From Tessaracoccus caeni (lineage in GTDB: Bacteria > Actinomycetota > Actinomycetes > Propionibacteriales > Propionibacteriaceae), in NCBI RefSeq assembly GCF_029211185.1, contig NZ_JARGDO010000007.1, forward strand, positions 62,001 through 126,000: a stretch of 64,000 nt of DNA, in the 5' to 3' direction. The stretch's first letter is position 1; each line of letters starts with the position of its first letter. Under the pieces are notes generated by a model. It searched no databases. It saw nothing but the letters and a program-made list of their open reading frames with translations, and was not told where the DNA came from. A program made the translations under genes and the position numbers. Below, piece after piece: positions 52,557-61,908 of this stretch.

Positions 52557-53959
52557 GCCGCGCCTCCCGCCGCCACCGATTCGATGATCTCGCTCAGGCG
52601 AGTGGGGGCCGAATGGACGAGGGCCTGGGCGGTGAGCGGCGGCGTGGGCAGCTGGTGCTGCACGGCGGCGGGGGATCCGAACGCGACGATCTCGTCGCCC
52701 TCGATCACCGCGATCCGGTTGCAGGCGCGCACCAGGAACTCGATGTCGCGGGTGGTGACGATCCGAATCCCGGGCGTGGTTCCGAACAGCTCGCGCTGGG
52801 CGGCGATCTGTCCGGCCTGGTCGAGGCCCAGCTGGGGTTGCGGCAGCCAGACGGCCCGCGCCGTCGACCTGGCCAGGAGCAGCCGCAGCGCGGCGAGCTC
52901 GCTCGAACTGTGCTCCGACAAGGGCGTGGATGGCCGGATGCCGGGAACGGTGCGCAGCTCGGCGGCGGTCCGGGTGCGGTGACGCGCATCCCAGTCGTGC
53001 GCCACCTCGGCGGGGGTGAGGTGGTCGGGGAGCACGCTCGGCACCCGCGTCGCCCGCAGACGGGAGGCGAGTCGACGGGCGACGGGCTCGGCCCTGCCGT
53101 CGCGGCTCACGATGCCGACGCATTCGCCGGAGAGCAGATCGAGGGCGCGTCCGGTGAGCGCGATCTCGCTCGCGTCGACGGTCACCTCGGGGGTTCGGGC
53201 GGTGCGTTTGGATGACGGCACGGGCTTCGTCAGGGCGGGATTCCCGATGAGGCGACGCACGTCGGCCGAGGTGCGGCAGCGGTCCTGTGGGAGGCGGAAG
53301 ATGCGGGCCAGCGTCAGCAGGGTGGGTTCGCGCACGGTGGAGGGTTTCCAGCTGTCGGCGGGCGTCGTCGGATGGCCGGGTTCGATGATCGCGTCGGCGA
53401 ACTCCCAGACGGCGTCCAACTGGTGCTCGGCCCACAGCACGTGGGCGCCGTCGGCCGCGCGGGCGCGCAGGGCTTCGCCGAGATCGCGACGAAGAAGCGG
53501 ATCGGCGGCGGCCATCAGCTGGTCGGCGAGCACGACGGGGCGCGGCGGCTCCAGCTCGAGGCGCGCGAGGGCGACGCGGGCGCGCAGGTCGGCGGGAAGG
53601 GACGCGATGGTGCGGTCGCGGCGTTCGTCGAGGCCGTAGTCGCGCGGGTCTGCGCCCAGTTCGTCCAGCGCCTCGCCGACGGTGCGCGGGTCGGCGTCGT
53701 CGGGTCGGACGAGCAGCACTCTTGAGGCGACGTCGCCGGGGTCGGCCTGGAGCAGGTCGACGCCGTCGAGCAGGATGCTGCCGGAGTGCTGCGAGCCGAA
53801 CGGCAGGCGGCGGGTGATGGCGTTGAGAAGAGTGCTGTACCCGCGTCCGCCGGGCCCGACCAGCGCGGTGACCTGCCCGTCGTCGGCCGTCAGCGACACC
53901 CCGTCGAGCACCGTTCCGCGCCCGGACAGCGCCACCCGGACCTCGCGCAGCTCAAGCAT
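52553..53959 (-). CDS. Degenerate ECF-type double ATPase homologue (probably ATPase-dead)
   Basis: 468 residues with the layout of an EcfA fusion but damaged motifs. The first P loop reads 'LVGPGGRGYSTLLNAI': the catalytic Lys of GxGKS/T is Tyr (codon TAC, minus strand near 53838). The signature is 'SLPADLRARVALARLELE' instead of LSGGQ, and the Walker B is 'PVVLADQLMAAADP' without the catalytic Glu. In the second half the P loop position reads 'CVGIVSRDGRAEPVARRLAS' and the Walker B 'AVWLPQPQLGLDQAG'. The frame is intact and overlaps both neighbours, so the gene is maintained. It may serve as a structural subunit, or the transporter may borrow the intact ATPase of cluster 1. Confidence 0.85.
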   Translation of the reverse strand: MLELREVRVALSGRGTVLDGVSLTADDGQVTALVGPGGRGYSTLLNAITRRLPFGSQHSGSILLDGVDLLQADPGDVASRVLLVRPDDADPRTVGEALDELGADPRDYGLDERRDRTIASLPADLRARVALARLELEPPRPVVLADQLMAAADPLLRRDLGEALRARAADGAHVLWAEHQLDAVWEFADAIIEPGHPTTPADSWKPSTVREPTLLTLARIFRLPQDRCRTSADVRRLIGNPALTKPVPSSKRTARTPEVTVDASEIALTGRALDLLSGECVGIVSRDGRAEPVARRLASRLRATRVPSVLPDHLTPAEVAHDWDARHRTRTAAELRTVPGIRPSTPLSEHSSSELAALRLLLARSTARAVWLPQPQLGLDQAGQIAAQRELFGTTPGIRIVTTRDIEFLVRACNRIAVIEGDEIVAFGSPAAVQHQLPTPPLTAQALVHSAPTRLSEIIESVAAGGAA

Positions 53960-54974
53960 CGCGCCCCACCTCCGCCAGCACCAGCGACACCGGCAGCGCG
54001 AGCACCGCCACGAGAGCGACGTACGGCACCTCGGGCCACCCATCAGATGCCGACCACATCAACGCCGCCTCCCCGGGAAGCCAAGCCCGCCCGAGCCAGA
54101 CCACCGCCGTGAGGATGGCTGCCCCAGCGAGTGGCCACGTCGCGCCGCCTGACAGCCGTCCGCTAGACGCGACCACCAGCAGCCCGAGAAGGATCACGAC
54201 GGTCAGGTCGAGCGGTGACCAATGGTCCCTCATGAAGCCTGGCAGCGCACCCGCGAGAAGCGCCACCGGCAACATGCCGAGCAGCCCGAGCAGGAGGGCG
54301 CGAACGACCACGCGCCACACTGGATCGAGGTTGGGGGAGGCGCCATCGGCTGCGGCGCGCGCCATGGCGAGGGTGGCTCCGAGGCCGGCTTGCTTCGACC
54401 AGCCCTGCGCCGCCTCTGCCTGACGCTTGTTCCACGCTGCGACGGTGGCGTCGCCGACGAAGCACCACGGCCCGACCAACTCCGCGCCACGGCCGAGAGC
54501 CGCCCGCGCCAGCCGCCACCAGTCGCTGCCGGAGAAGGCCTGCCAGGCCACCCCGAACAGCACGCACACGGCATAGGCCCTCAGTCCGGACGTCGCCGCC
54601 TCGACGAAGCCCCCCAGTGTGAGCGGGCCGCCGACGGTGACGCCCGGCCCCAGCTCTGTCGTCGGTAGAGACAACAGCACGGGGCCCGCCGAGCTGCTGG
54701 GAAGCAGCAGCGGGACGAGGAACCACCACATCAGCGCGAGCAGCCCGACCGACCGGGCCCGCTTGTGAATCAGCTGCCGCCGACCCGCCACCAGCCAGCC
54801 GCAGAGCGTGACGGCGGCGGCGAGCGTGACGATCAGCAGCGGGTTGGTGCTTTGAACGGCCATCGCGCCCAGCGCGAGCAGCATCGCGGCGAGCGACGCC
54901 TGGCCGATCGGAGCCGCATGGCGGGCCCGTATCGCGGTCGGCGTCGGGAGTGAGGCGTGTCGGGGTGCGGTCAT
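53952..54974 (-). CDS. ECF transporter T component (cluster 2)
   Basis: 340 residues with six to eight hydrophobic segments ('LAAMLLALGAMAVQSTNPLL', 'VGLLALMWWFLVPLLLPSSS'). 'QSTNPLLIVTLAAAV' parallels 'LTTNPLVIVLLAATV' of the cluster-1 T protein, so it is a divergent EcfT. The Arg-rich coupling motif of EcfT is replaced by 'NKRQAEAAQGWSKQAGLG', in keeping with the degenerate ATPase next to it. The start overlaps the stop of the upstream secreted-protein gene. Confidence 0.75.
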   Translation of the reverse strand: MTAPRHASLPTPTAIRARHAAPIGQASLAAMLLALGAMAVQSTNPLLIVTLAAAVTLCGWLVAGRRQLIHKRARSVGLLALMWWFLVPLLLPSSSAGPVLLSLPTTELGPGVTVGGPLTLGGFVEAATSGLRAYAVCVLFGVAWQAFSGSDWWRLARAALGRGAELVGPWCFVGDATVAAWNKRQAEAAQGWSKQAGLGATLAMARAAADGASPNLDPVWRVVVRALLLGLLGMLPVALLAGALPGFMRDHWSPLDLTVVILLGLLVVASSGRLSGGATWPLAGAAILTAVVWLGRAWLPGEAALMWSASDGWPEVPYVALVAVLALPVSLVLAEVGRDA

Positions 54975-55897
54975 CGGAGCCGCCGCTTTCGGGCGCTCGC
55001 CTGGGTACCGACGAGCACCACCAGCAGTGCCGCTCCCCCGATGCCACCTGCCACCGCCTTGACCGCGACGGTGGGACGGCCGACCAGCTGCGCCGCGTCC
55101 GCCACCCTCTCGCCCGGCGGGCTGGGGACAGGCCATTCCGCTCGCGCCGACTCCGTGCCCTTCGTGCCCGGCGTCGCCAGCCAGGTGGTGTCCGACGACC
55201 CCGCCGTCACGTTGCGCAGCCGGAAGGCATGCGGTGCGGCGGTGAGGCCGCGCGGCATCTGGTAGCGCACGATGGCCACCTCGTCGGGGCGCTTGGTCGG
55301 CTGATTGGCTGCGTCGCCATCAACCGTGGCCTCGCGCCAGACGCCCTCGTCGTCGGCGTAGTCGACGGCGAACTGCGAGCCAGGAATCGTGCCGACGAGA
55401 TGGAGGTCGAGGATCGCGCCGGCGGGTTTGACGTCGCCGTAGCCGTCCCCGAGCGACGTGGGGTTGCGGCTGCCGAAGGCGACGAAGCCGCCGATGGCGT
55501 CGGCCAGGTCGCCCGCCGTGACACCCCCCAGGCTCACCAACGCCCAGCCGCCGGGGCGCCCGTCGGTGATCGGCGGGATGGTGACGGTGGCGCGTGCGAC
55601 GCCGCTGGAGTCGGTGAGCACCTCGTTGCCGGTGATGAGGGGGGAGAGTCCGGTCACCGTGCCGTTCTCGACGGTGGCCAGATAGACCACCACCTCGACG
55701 CGCACCCCGGGATTGCCGGTGACCACCACCGAGTAGGTGGCGCCGTCGCGCATCCAGGCGTCGTGGCGCAGCGAGCAGCCGTTCGGCGCGTCGGAGCACA
55801 GCGCGGCCACCTGTGGCGGGGTATCGGCTCGGGCGATGGGCGGGGCAGCGCACAGAAGCAGGCCCGCGAGCATCGCGGCGGTGAGGAGCTTCCTCAT
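54971..55897 (-). CDS. Secreted, C-terminally anchored protein of the riboswitch operon
   Basis: 308 residues. Signal peptide 'MRKLLTAAMLAGLLLCAAPP' cut near 'ARA', an extracellular beta-rich region with one Cys pair ('ALCSDAPNGCSLRHDAW'), then a C-terminal helix ('GGIGGAALLVVLVGTQASA') and a basic tail 'RKRRLR'. The middle ('YSVVVTGNPGVRVEVVVYLA', 'VRYQMPRGLTAAPHAFRLRN') is unlike any family I know. It overlaps both neighbours, so it belongs to the transporter unit and may be a substrate receptor or sensor. Confidence 0.7.
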   Translation of the reverse strand: MRKLLTAAMLAGLLLCAAPPIARADTPPQVAALCSDAPNGCSLRHDAWMRDGATYSVVVTGNPGVRVEVVVYLATVENGTVTGLSPLITGNEVLTDSSGVARATVTIPPITDGRPGGWALVSLGGVTAGDLADAIGGFVAFGSRNPTSLGDGYGDVKPAGAILDLHLVGTIPGSQFAVDYADDEGVWREATVDGDAANQPTKRPDEVAIVRYQMPRGLTAAPHAFRLRNVTAGSSDTTWLATPGTKGTESARAEWPVPSPPGERVADAAQLVGRPTVAVKAVAGGIGGAALLVVLVGTQASARKRRLR

Positions 55898-57018
55898 TCG
55901 TCCTCCACCACGATGGGCTTGGGCGTGCGCAGTCCCGCGACGGCCGCCGTGAGCAAGGCCCCGACGGCCGCGGCCATCCCGGCGACGGTGAACAGGGGCG
56001 ACCAGGGCAGCGCGGACTCGGGCACCGTGTAGTCGGAGGCCTCGCGAGCGGCGTTCTCCTCGCCCCAGATCGTCGGCGTGGGGGACGGGGCGACGGCCTG
56101 CGGAACCGCCGAGGCGCTCGCCGTCGGACTGGGCGCGACGGTGGCGGTGGGCGACGGGGACACGCTCGGCGTCGGCGTCGGAGTAGGCGTCGGGGTGGGC
56201 CTCGGCGTACGAGAGGCGCGCTGCGTTGCACTCGGAGTGCGCGTCGGTGTCGGTGTCCTAGTCGGGCTCGGCCTCACCGTGCGGCTGGGCGTGGGCTTGG
56301 GGCTCTTCGACTTCTTGGGGCTGGGGCTGTGGGTGGCCGAGGTGGACGGCTTCACGCTCGGCTTGGGGGTCTTCGACGGCGTGCTGCTGGAGTCCTTCGA
56401 TGGCTGCGTCCCGGTGCTGGATGGCTCGCCGTCGGGGCTCTCGGTGTCGTCCGGTTCCTCGGTGTCGGGTCGCTCGAACGGCTCGGGATCGAAGGAGGGC
56501 GCGGTGCGTGGCATGGGCTTGCCGCCAGGGCTCTCCGGATCGGTATGCGTCCATGCCCAGAACTGGTCGATGAGCACACCGGATACGACGCTGCTCTTCC
56601 CCCAACCGTCGATCGTGCCGTCGCCGGAGTGCCAGTAGGTCATCGGCTCACCGTTGGGGTTGGTCTCGATGCCGTTGATGCCGGTGATCAGCTTGCCGTC
56701 GGTCGTGAAAGAGATACCAGCGGAGAGCAGTGCGCTCTGATACTTGTCGGCGCCTTGAGCCGGGAACTTCTTCGCCTCCGCCGGCAACGGGATGCAGCGC
56801 ACGAGCACCGAGGGATCGTCCTGGTTTCCAGGAGCTTCCGGACTGGCGTCAGGAGCGTTGAACCAGTCGACGACCACCGTCAGGCCCTCGCCCTCCCGGC
56901 ACCAGCCGTCGCGCCAGGGGTCGTCCCCACGGGCGGGCAGGGCGGAGGCAGCGAAGAATACGAGGGCGGCGGCGCCGAGCGCCGCCGCCTGTCGCGTCGG
57001 TGAATACCGCCTCACCAT
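55894..57018 (-). CDS. Surface protein with DUF4430-like head and long Ser/Pro/Thr stalk
   Basis: 374 residues. A signal peptide ends near 'LPARG'. The head (about 33-165) has 'GLTVVVDWFNAPD', 'ADKYQSALLSAGISF', 'GKLITGINGIETNPNGEPMT' and 'YWHSGDGTIDGWGKSSVVSG', an order that resembles DUF4430 domains (beta strand, helix, 'I..INGI', Trp-Tyr-Trp region) found in B12 carriers. A stalk of about 150 residues of Ser, Pro, Thr and Lys follows ('PTPTRTPSATQRASRTPRPT'). A C-terminal helix ('FTVAGMAAAVGALLTAAVAG') anchors it. It would hold the head away from the cell surface. DUF4430 is a judgement from pattern, not a profile match. Confidence 0.72.
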   Translation of the reverse strand: MVRRYSPTRQAAALGAAALVFFAASALPARGDDPWRDGWCREGEGLTVVVDWFNAPDASPEAPGNQDDPSVLVRCIPLPAEAKKFPAQGADKYQSALLSAGISFTTDGKLITGINGIETNPNGEPMTYWHSGDGTIDGWGKSSVVSGVLIDQFWAWTHTDPESPGGKPMPRTAPSFDPEPFERPDTEEPDDTESPDGEPSSTGTQPSKDSSSTPSKTPKPSVKPSTSATHSPSPKKSKSPKPTPSRTVRPSPTRTPTPTRTPSATQRASRTPRPTPTPTPTPTPSVSPSPTATVAPSPTASASAVPQAVAPSPTPTIWGEENAAREASDYTVPESALPWSPLFTVAGMAAAVGALLTAAVAGLRTPKPIVVEDE

Positions 57019-57071
57019 CGGTCTGCCCGCGTGCGTTGCGCCCCGCGATCAGGACGCAACGTCGTCGCGTG

Positions 57072-57701
57072 TCAGTTACCGGTCTTCGGGAGACCCGGCT
57101 TGGTGGTGGGCTTGCTCGACGGAGTCGGCGTGGGCTTCGAGGTGGCCGACGGGGACGACGTCGCCGACGGGGTCTCGCTGGGCTCGGGGTCGGCCGACTC
57201 GCTGGGCTCCGGGCTCGGCTCGGGCCACTCGTCCTCGAAGGGGTTCACCAGCGGGGGATGGGTCTCCTCGAACTTGTCCCAGTCCTCCTGCAGCACCAGG
57301 CCCAGGACGTCGCCGGCGGTGAGGGTGAGCGTGTCAGCACCCACTTCCGCGAAGGCCCAGTCGCCGGCGTAGGTGCCGTCATCGCCCGGGGCCAAGGTGT
57401 AGACCGACCACCATTCGCGCTCCTCCGCCTCGCGGTCCCCGATCTTGGTGATGTAGCTGCCGGGGGCCTCCAGCAGACCGGTGTCCAGCAGGGCCTCCTC
57501 CGCGGTGCCGAAGTTCTCGGCGCAGGCGCCGCCGTAGAGGTCGTCGAACTCGACGTGCACCCACACCAGGCCGGCGTCGACGCACTCGCCGGCGCTCTCC
57601 GGCGGGGCGGCCTGCGCGGGCAGCGTCGTGAAGGCGACGCCGGCGGCGAGCGCGGCTGCCGACGCGATGGATAGATATTTCAGACTCGAACGCTTGAGCA
57701 C
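57072..57701 (-). CDS. First gene of the cobalamin-riboswitch operon: secreted DUF4430-like protein ending in LPKTG
   Basis: 209 residues from GTG 57701, which has AAGGA about 12 bases upstream. Signal peptide 'SLKYLSIASAAALAAGVAFT' cut near 'AQA'. The domain (about 35-140) has 'GLVWVHVEFDDLYGGACAEN', 'EEALLDTGLLEAPGSYITKI' and 'EREWWSVYTL', again a DUF4430-like order. A Pro/Ser/Glu linker leads to the C-terminus 'KPGLPKTGN'. This is a sortase-type LPxTG, but the stop follows one residue later, so the hydrophobic segment and basic tail required for sorting are absent. A cobalamin riboswitch lies directly upstream. Confidence 0.8.
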   Translation of the reverse strand: MLKRSSLKYLSIASAAALAAGVAFTTLPAQAAPPESAGECVDAGLVWVHVEFDDLYGGACAENFGTAEEALLDTGLLEAPGSYITKIGDREAEEREWWSVYTLAPGDDGTYAGDWAFAEVGADTLTLTAGDVLGLVLQEDWDKFEETHPPLVNPFEDEWPEPSPEPSESADPEPSETPSATSSPSATSKPTPTPSSKPTTKPGLPKTGN

Positions 57702-57759
57702 GGAGACCCGCTTCCTTAGGTTAAGTCCGTCGGTCAAGCCTTCCGCGTATCGCGACGGA

Positions 57760-57890
57760 GTAGAACGTCCTGTCAGGCAGCGGTCCGACTCCCCTTCATG
57801 GGATCACGGTTGCGCGACAGTCCCGGGATCGCACCGGCTTCGACTGCCTGAACGGGGCTGATACTACCGGAGCGGGTGCCGAGTGTTCCC
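57760..57890 (-). ncRNA. Cobalamin riboswitch
   Basis: Read on the minus strand, the leader contains CAGGCAG (57852-57846), 'AGCCGGTGCGATCCCGGGAC' followed by 'TGTCGCGCAACCGTGA' (57835-57804 region), and the B12 box 'AGTCGGACCGCTGCCTG' (57790-57774). CAGGCAG pairs with CTGCCTG as in the class-I cobalamin aptamer. About 60 bases of expression platform separate it from the GTG at 57701. It should lower expression of the downstream surface/ECF/MoxR gene run when B12 is plentiful. Confidence 0.9.
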
Positions 57891-57896
57891 CCGGGG

Positions 57897-58766
57897 TCAC
57901 CCCGTCCGCTCACTCATGGTGGTCGCCACCGACGCGGCGAGCACCGCGGCCATCGCGGCGAGCTGGATCGCCGTCAGGTGCTGGCTGAGCAGCAGCCATC
58001 CCCACAGCGCCGCCACGACGGGCTCCAGCGCGAGCAGGATGCCGAAGGTCCGGGCGTTCAGGCTGCCCAGAGCGCGCAGCTCCAGCGAGTACGGGATCGC
58101 CGACGACAACAGGGCCACCGCGATCAGTGGCAGCAGGAAGGAGGGACGCTCCACGATCAGGTGTGTCGTGGTGACGGCGAAGGGCAGCATGAGCAGGCCG
58201 CCCACCAACGTGCCCATCGCGAGCGGCCCTTGCCCCTTGACATGGGCGGCCACCTGCTTGCCGGCCAGGATGTAGATCGCCCAGAAGAATGCCGAGGCCA
58301 GCGCCCAAGCCATGCCGACCGGATCCAGCGGCTTCCCGTCGGAACCGTGCCCGGCGAGCCCCAGCACGGCGACGGCGGCCCCGGCCAGGAGCACCCAGCC
58401 CAGGTCGCGCAGGCGCCGCGACAAGATGGCGGCCAGCACCAGCGGGCCGAGGAACTCGATGGTCACCGCCACCCCAAGGGGGATGCGGGAGATCGCGGCA
58501 TAGAAGGTTCCGTTCATGCCGCCCAGTGAGACGCCGTACAGCACCACCCGCCGCCAGTCGGCCCCCGACCAGGAGCGAACGTCCGGCCTGGTCAGCACCG
58601 TCAGGATCGCGGCGGCGAACAGCAGTCGGGCGGCGGTGGTGAGCCATGAGCCCAGTTCGCCCATCAGGGGAACGGCCACCGCGGCGCCTAGTTGCAGCGA
58701 GATGCAGGAACTGAGCAGCATCACCACGGCCAGTGAGGTGGGGGAGGGGCGGTTCACGTCGTCCAT
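57897..58766 (-). CDS. EamA/RhtA-family exporter (DMT superfamily)
   Basis: 289 residues with ten hydrophobic segments and the internal duplication of EamA proteins. The motifs 'LSSCISLQLGAAVAVPLMG', 'VAVTIEFLGPLVLAAI' and 'LLALEPVVAALWGWLLLSQH' resemble RhtA (threonine/homoserine exporter). The start at 58766 is chosen because it gives the usual short N-terminus; a GTG at 58802 would add 12 residues. It is divergent from groES, so its promoter overlaps the CIRCE region. It ends seven bases before the riboswitch region on the same strand. Confidence 0.85.
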   Translation of the reverse strand: MDDVNRPSPTSLAVVMLLSSCISLQLGAAVAVPLMGELGSWLTTAARLLFAAAILTVLTRPDVRSWSGADWRRVVLYGVSLGGMNGTFYAAISRIPLGVAVTIEFLGPLVLAAILSRRLRDLGWVLLAGAAVAVLGLAGHGSDGKPLDPVGMAWALASAFFWAIYILAGKQVAAHVKGQGPLAMGTLVGGLLMLPFAVTTTHLIVERPSFLLPLIAVALLSSAIPYSLELRALGSLNARTFGILLALEPVVAALWGWLLLSQHLTAIQLAAMAAVLAASVATTMSERTG

Positions 58767-58808
58767 CCAATCCCAACCCTGTGGGGAAGAGAAATGCCGC
58801 ACTGCCCA

Positions 58809-58835
58809 TTGGCACTCGGCTTGATTGAGTGCTAA
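58809..58835. promoter_or_regulatory. CIRCE element 1 (HrcA operator)
   Basis: TTGGCACTC-N9-GAGTGCTAA, one base different from the consensus TTAGCACTC-N9-GAGTGCTAA. It lies upstream of a TATAGC-like -10 for groES. Confidence 0.95.
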
Positions 58836-58854
58836 CTCCGGTATAGCGTTGCCT

Positions 58855-58881
58855 CTAGCACTCGACCCCGTCGGGTGCTAA
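58855..58881. promoter_or_regulatory. CIRCE element 2 (HrcA operator)
   Basis: CTAGCACTC-N9-GGGTGCTAA, two changes from the consensus. Two CIRCE copies 46 bp apart suggest tight HrcA control of groES-groEL. Confidence 0.92.
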
Positions 58882-58973
58882 CGGTCCGGACGGCACCGCG
58901 ACGACGTCCGGCCACTCAGATTGAGTCAACATATCGTCCGGCACCTGCCGGAGTGGAAAGAAAGGTGTTTGAC

Positions 58974-59270
58974 GTGGCAACCACGATCAAGCCGCTCGAG
59001 GATCGCATCCTCATCCAGCCGCTGGAGGCTGTTCAGACCACCGCATCGGGCCTGGTGATTCCCGATACCGCCAAGGAGAAGCCGCAGGAGGGCAAGGTCA
59101 TCGCCACCGGCCCCGGCCGTATCGACGACAAGGGCAACCGCATCCCGCTGGACGTCGCCGAGGGCGACGTCGTGATCTTCTCGAAGTACGGCGGCACCGA
59201 GGTGAAGTACGACGGCAACGAGTACCTGCTGCTCAACGCCCGCGACATCCTCGCCGTCGTTTCCAAGTAA
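58974..59270 (+). CDS. groES: Co-chaperonin GroES
   Basis: 98 residues. Caps GroEL and closes the folding chamber. '[20 protein letters not shown]' with the mobile loop '[19 protein letters not shown]' and the ending '[14 protein letters not shown]' are standard. GTG 58974 with AAAGG eight bases upstream is chosen because the protein then starts '[10 protein letters not shown]'. groEL follows 15 bases later. Confidence 0.98.
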   Translation: MATTIKPLEDRILIQPLEAVQTTASGLVIPDTAKEKPQEGKVIATGPGRIDDKGNRIPLDVAEGDVVIFSKYGGTEVKYDGNEYLLLNARDILAVVSK

Positions 59271-60872
<1,602 letters not shown>

Positions 60873-60885
60873 TCCTCTTCACAAC

Positions 60886-60923
60886 AAAGGGGCGCTTCCG
60901 GTTTTTCCGGGGGCGCCCCTTTT
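60886..60923 (+). terminator. Intrinsic terminator of groES-groEL
   Basis: AAAGGGGCGC ... GCGCCCCTTT with an inner CCGG-TTTTT-CCGG hairpin, followed by TTTGC. It starts 13 bases after the groEL stop. Confidence 0.9.
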
Positions 60924-61041
60924 GCATGTGCGCCATGCAGGTATGCGTGAGGTGTCTGTGAGAGTTGCGGAGATCGTCTCGAAGGGCGCTGGCTAATATC
61001 GAGCGGTGACCTTTCTCCTTGTCGGGCGCCGGTGTTCTCGG

Positions 61042-61809
61042 ATGCACAGAGCCAGCCTGGGTGCTGCGTTGGCTGCGGCGGCGCTCGCGGGGTGCACGGC
61101 GACCGACATGCCGAGCCCGCAACCGTCCGGGTCACGGTCGATGGTGACGGGCCCCTCGACGGTCGCGCCCACGCCATCGCTGTTGCCGACGCCGTCCCCG
61201 TTGCCTAGCCCGTCCACCACCGAAGCTGCTGCTGGGGTGGTGCGGGTCGCGGAACTGGTCGATCCGGCATGGATCGCGGAGATGGCGGCGCGCGTCGACG
61301 TCCCCGAGAGAGCGATGGCGGCGTACGCGGGGGCTTCGGTCGCCGTCGCCGAGGACTTCCCCGACTGCAACCTGGCCTGGAACACGCTGGCTGCGATCGG
61401 CTTCGTCGAGACGCTGCACGGCAGCTGGAACGGCGCCTCTCTTGCGGACGACGGGCTTGTCTCGCCGCCGATCCTCGGCATCCCGCTCGACGGCAACGGC
61501 ACCATCGCCGTCCGGGACACCGACGATGGCCTCCTCGACGGCGACACCACGTGGGATCGCGCCGTCGGCCCCATGCAGTTCATCCCGTCCACCTGGGAGA
61601 TCTACGGACGCGACGGCAACGGAGACGGCACCGTCGATCCCCACCAGATCGATGACGCCGCCTACTCGGCGGCCGTGTATCTCTGCGACGTCGGCGGGGA
61701 TCTCGACGACCGCGAGCGATGGATCGCCGCCGTCAACGCCTACAACCCGTCGGTGGCTTACAACAACAAGGTGGTGGAGGTCGCCAATCGCTACGCCGAG
61801 GCGGGCTGA
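61042..61809 (+). CDS. Lipoprotein lytic murein transglycosylase
   Basis: 255 residues from ATG 61042; a GTG at 61006 would add 12 residues. The signal 'MHRASLGAALAAAALAGC' ends in the lipobox LAGC. A Pro/Ser/Thr linker leads to a transglycosylase domain of the MltB/SLT type: 'LAAIGFVETLHGSWNGASLA' holds the catalytic Glu, and 'RAVGPMQFIPSTWEIYGRDG' with 'AYSAAVYLCDVGGDL' and 'VNAYNPSVAYNNKVVEVANR' are family motifs. It cleaves peptidoglycan glycan strands outside the membrane. Confidence 0.9.
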   Translation: MHRASLGAALAAAALAGCTATDMPSPQPSGSRSMVTGPSTVAPTPSLLPTPSPLPSPSTTEAAAGVVRVAELVDPAWIAEMAARVDVPERAMAAYAGASVAVAEDFPDCNLAWNTLAAIGFVETLHGSWNGASLADDGLVSPPILGIPLDGNGTIAVRDTDDGLLDGDTTWDRAVGPMQFIPSTWEIYGRDGNGDGTVDPHQIDDAAYSAAVYLCDVGGDLDDRERWIAAVNAYNPSVAYNNKVVEVANRYAEAG

Positions 61810-61908
61810 CGTCCTCCGAAGACCGGTCTGACAACGGAGGTCGTAGTAGAATAGGCATTCACTCCAGACGCCATAAAGCAATGACGTCGTAGGTTGTCAG
61901 GAGGAGAA

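Noticed and set aside
56140..56420. Short tandem nucleotide repeat array (gtcggcgtcgg type)
   Set aside because: The periodicity is the codon-level result of the Ser/Pro/Thr stalk of the surface protein, not a separate DNA element.
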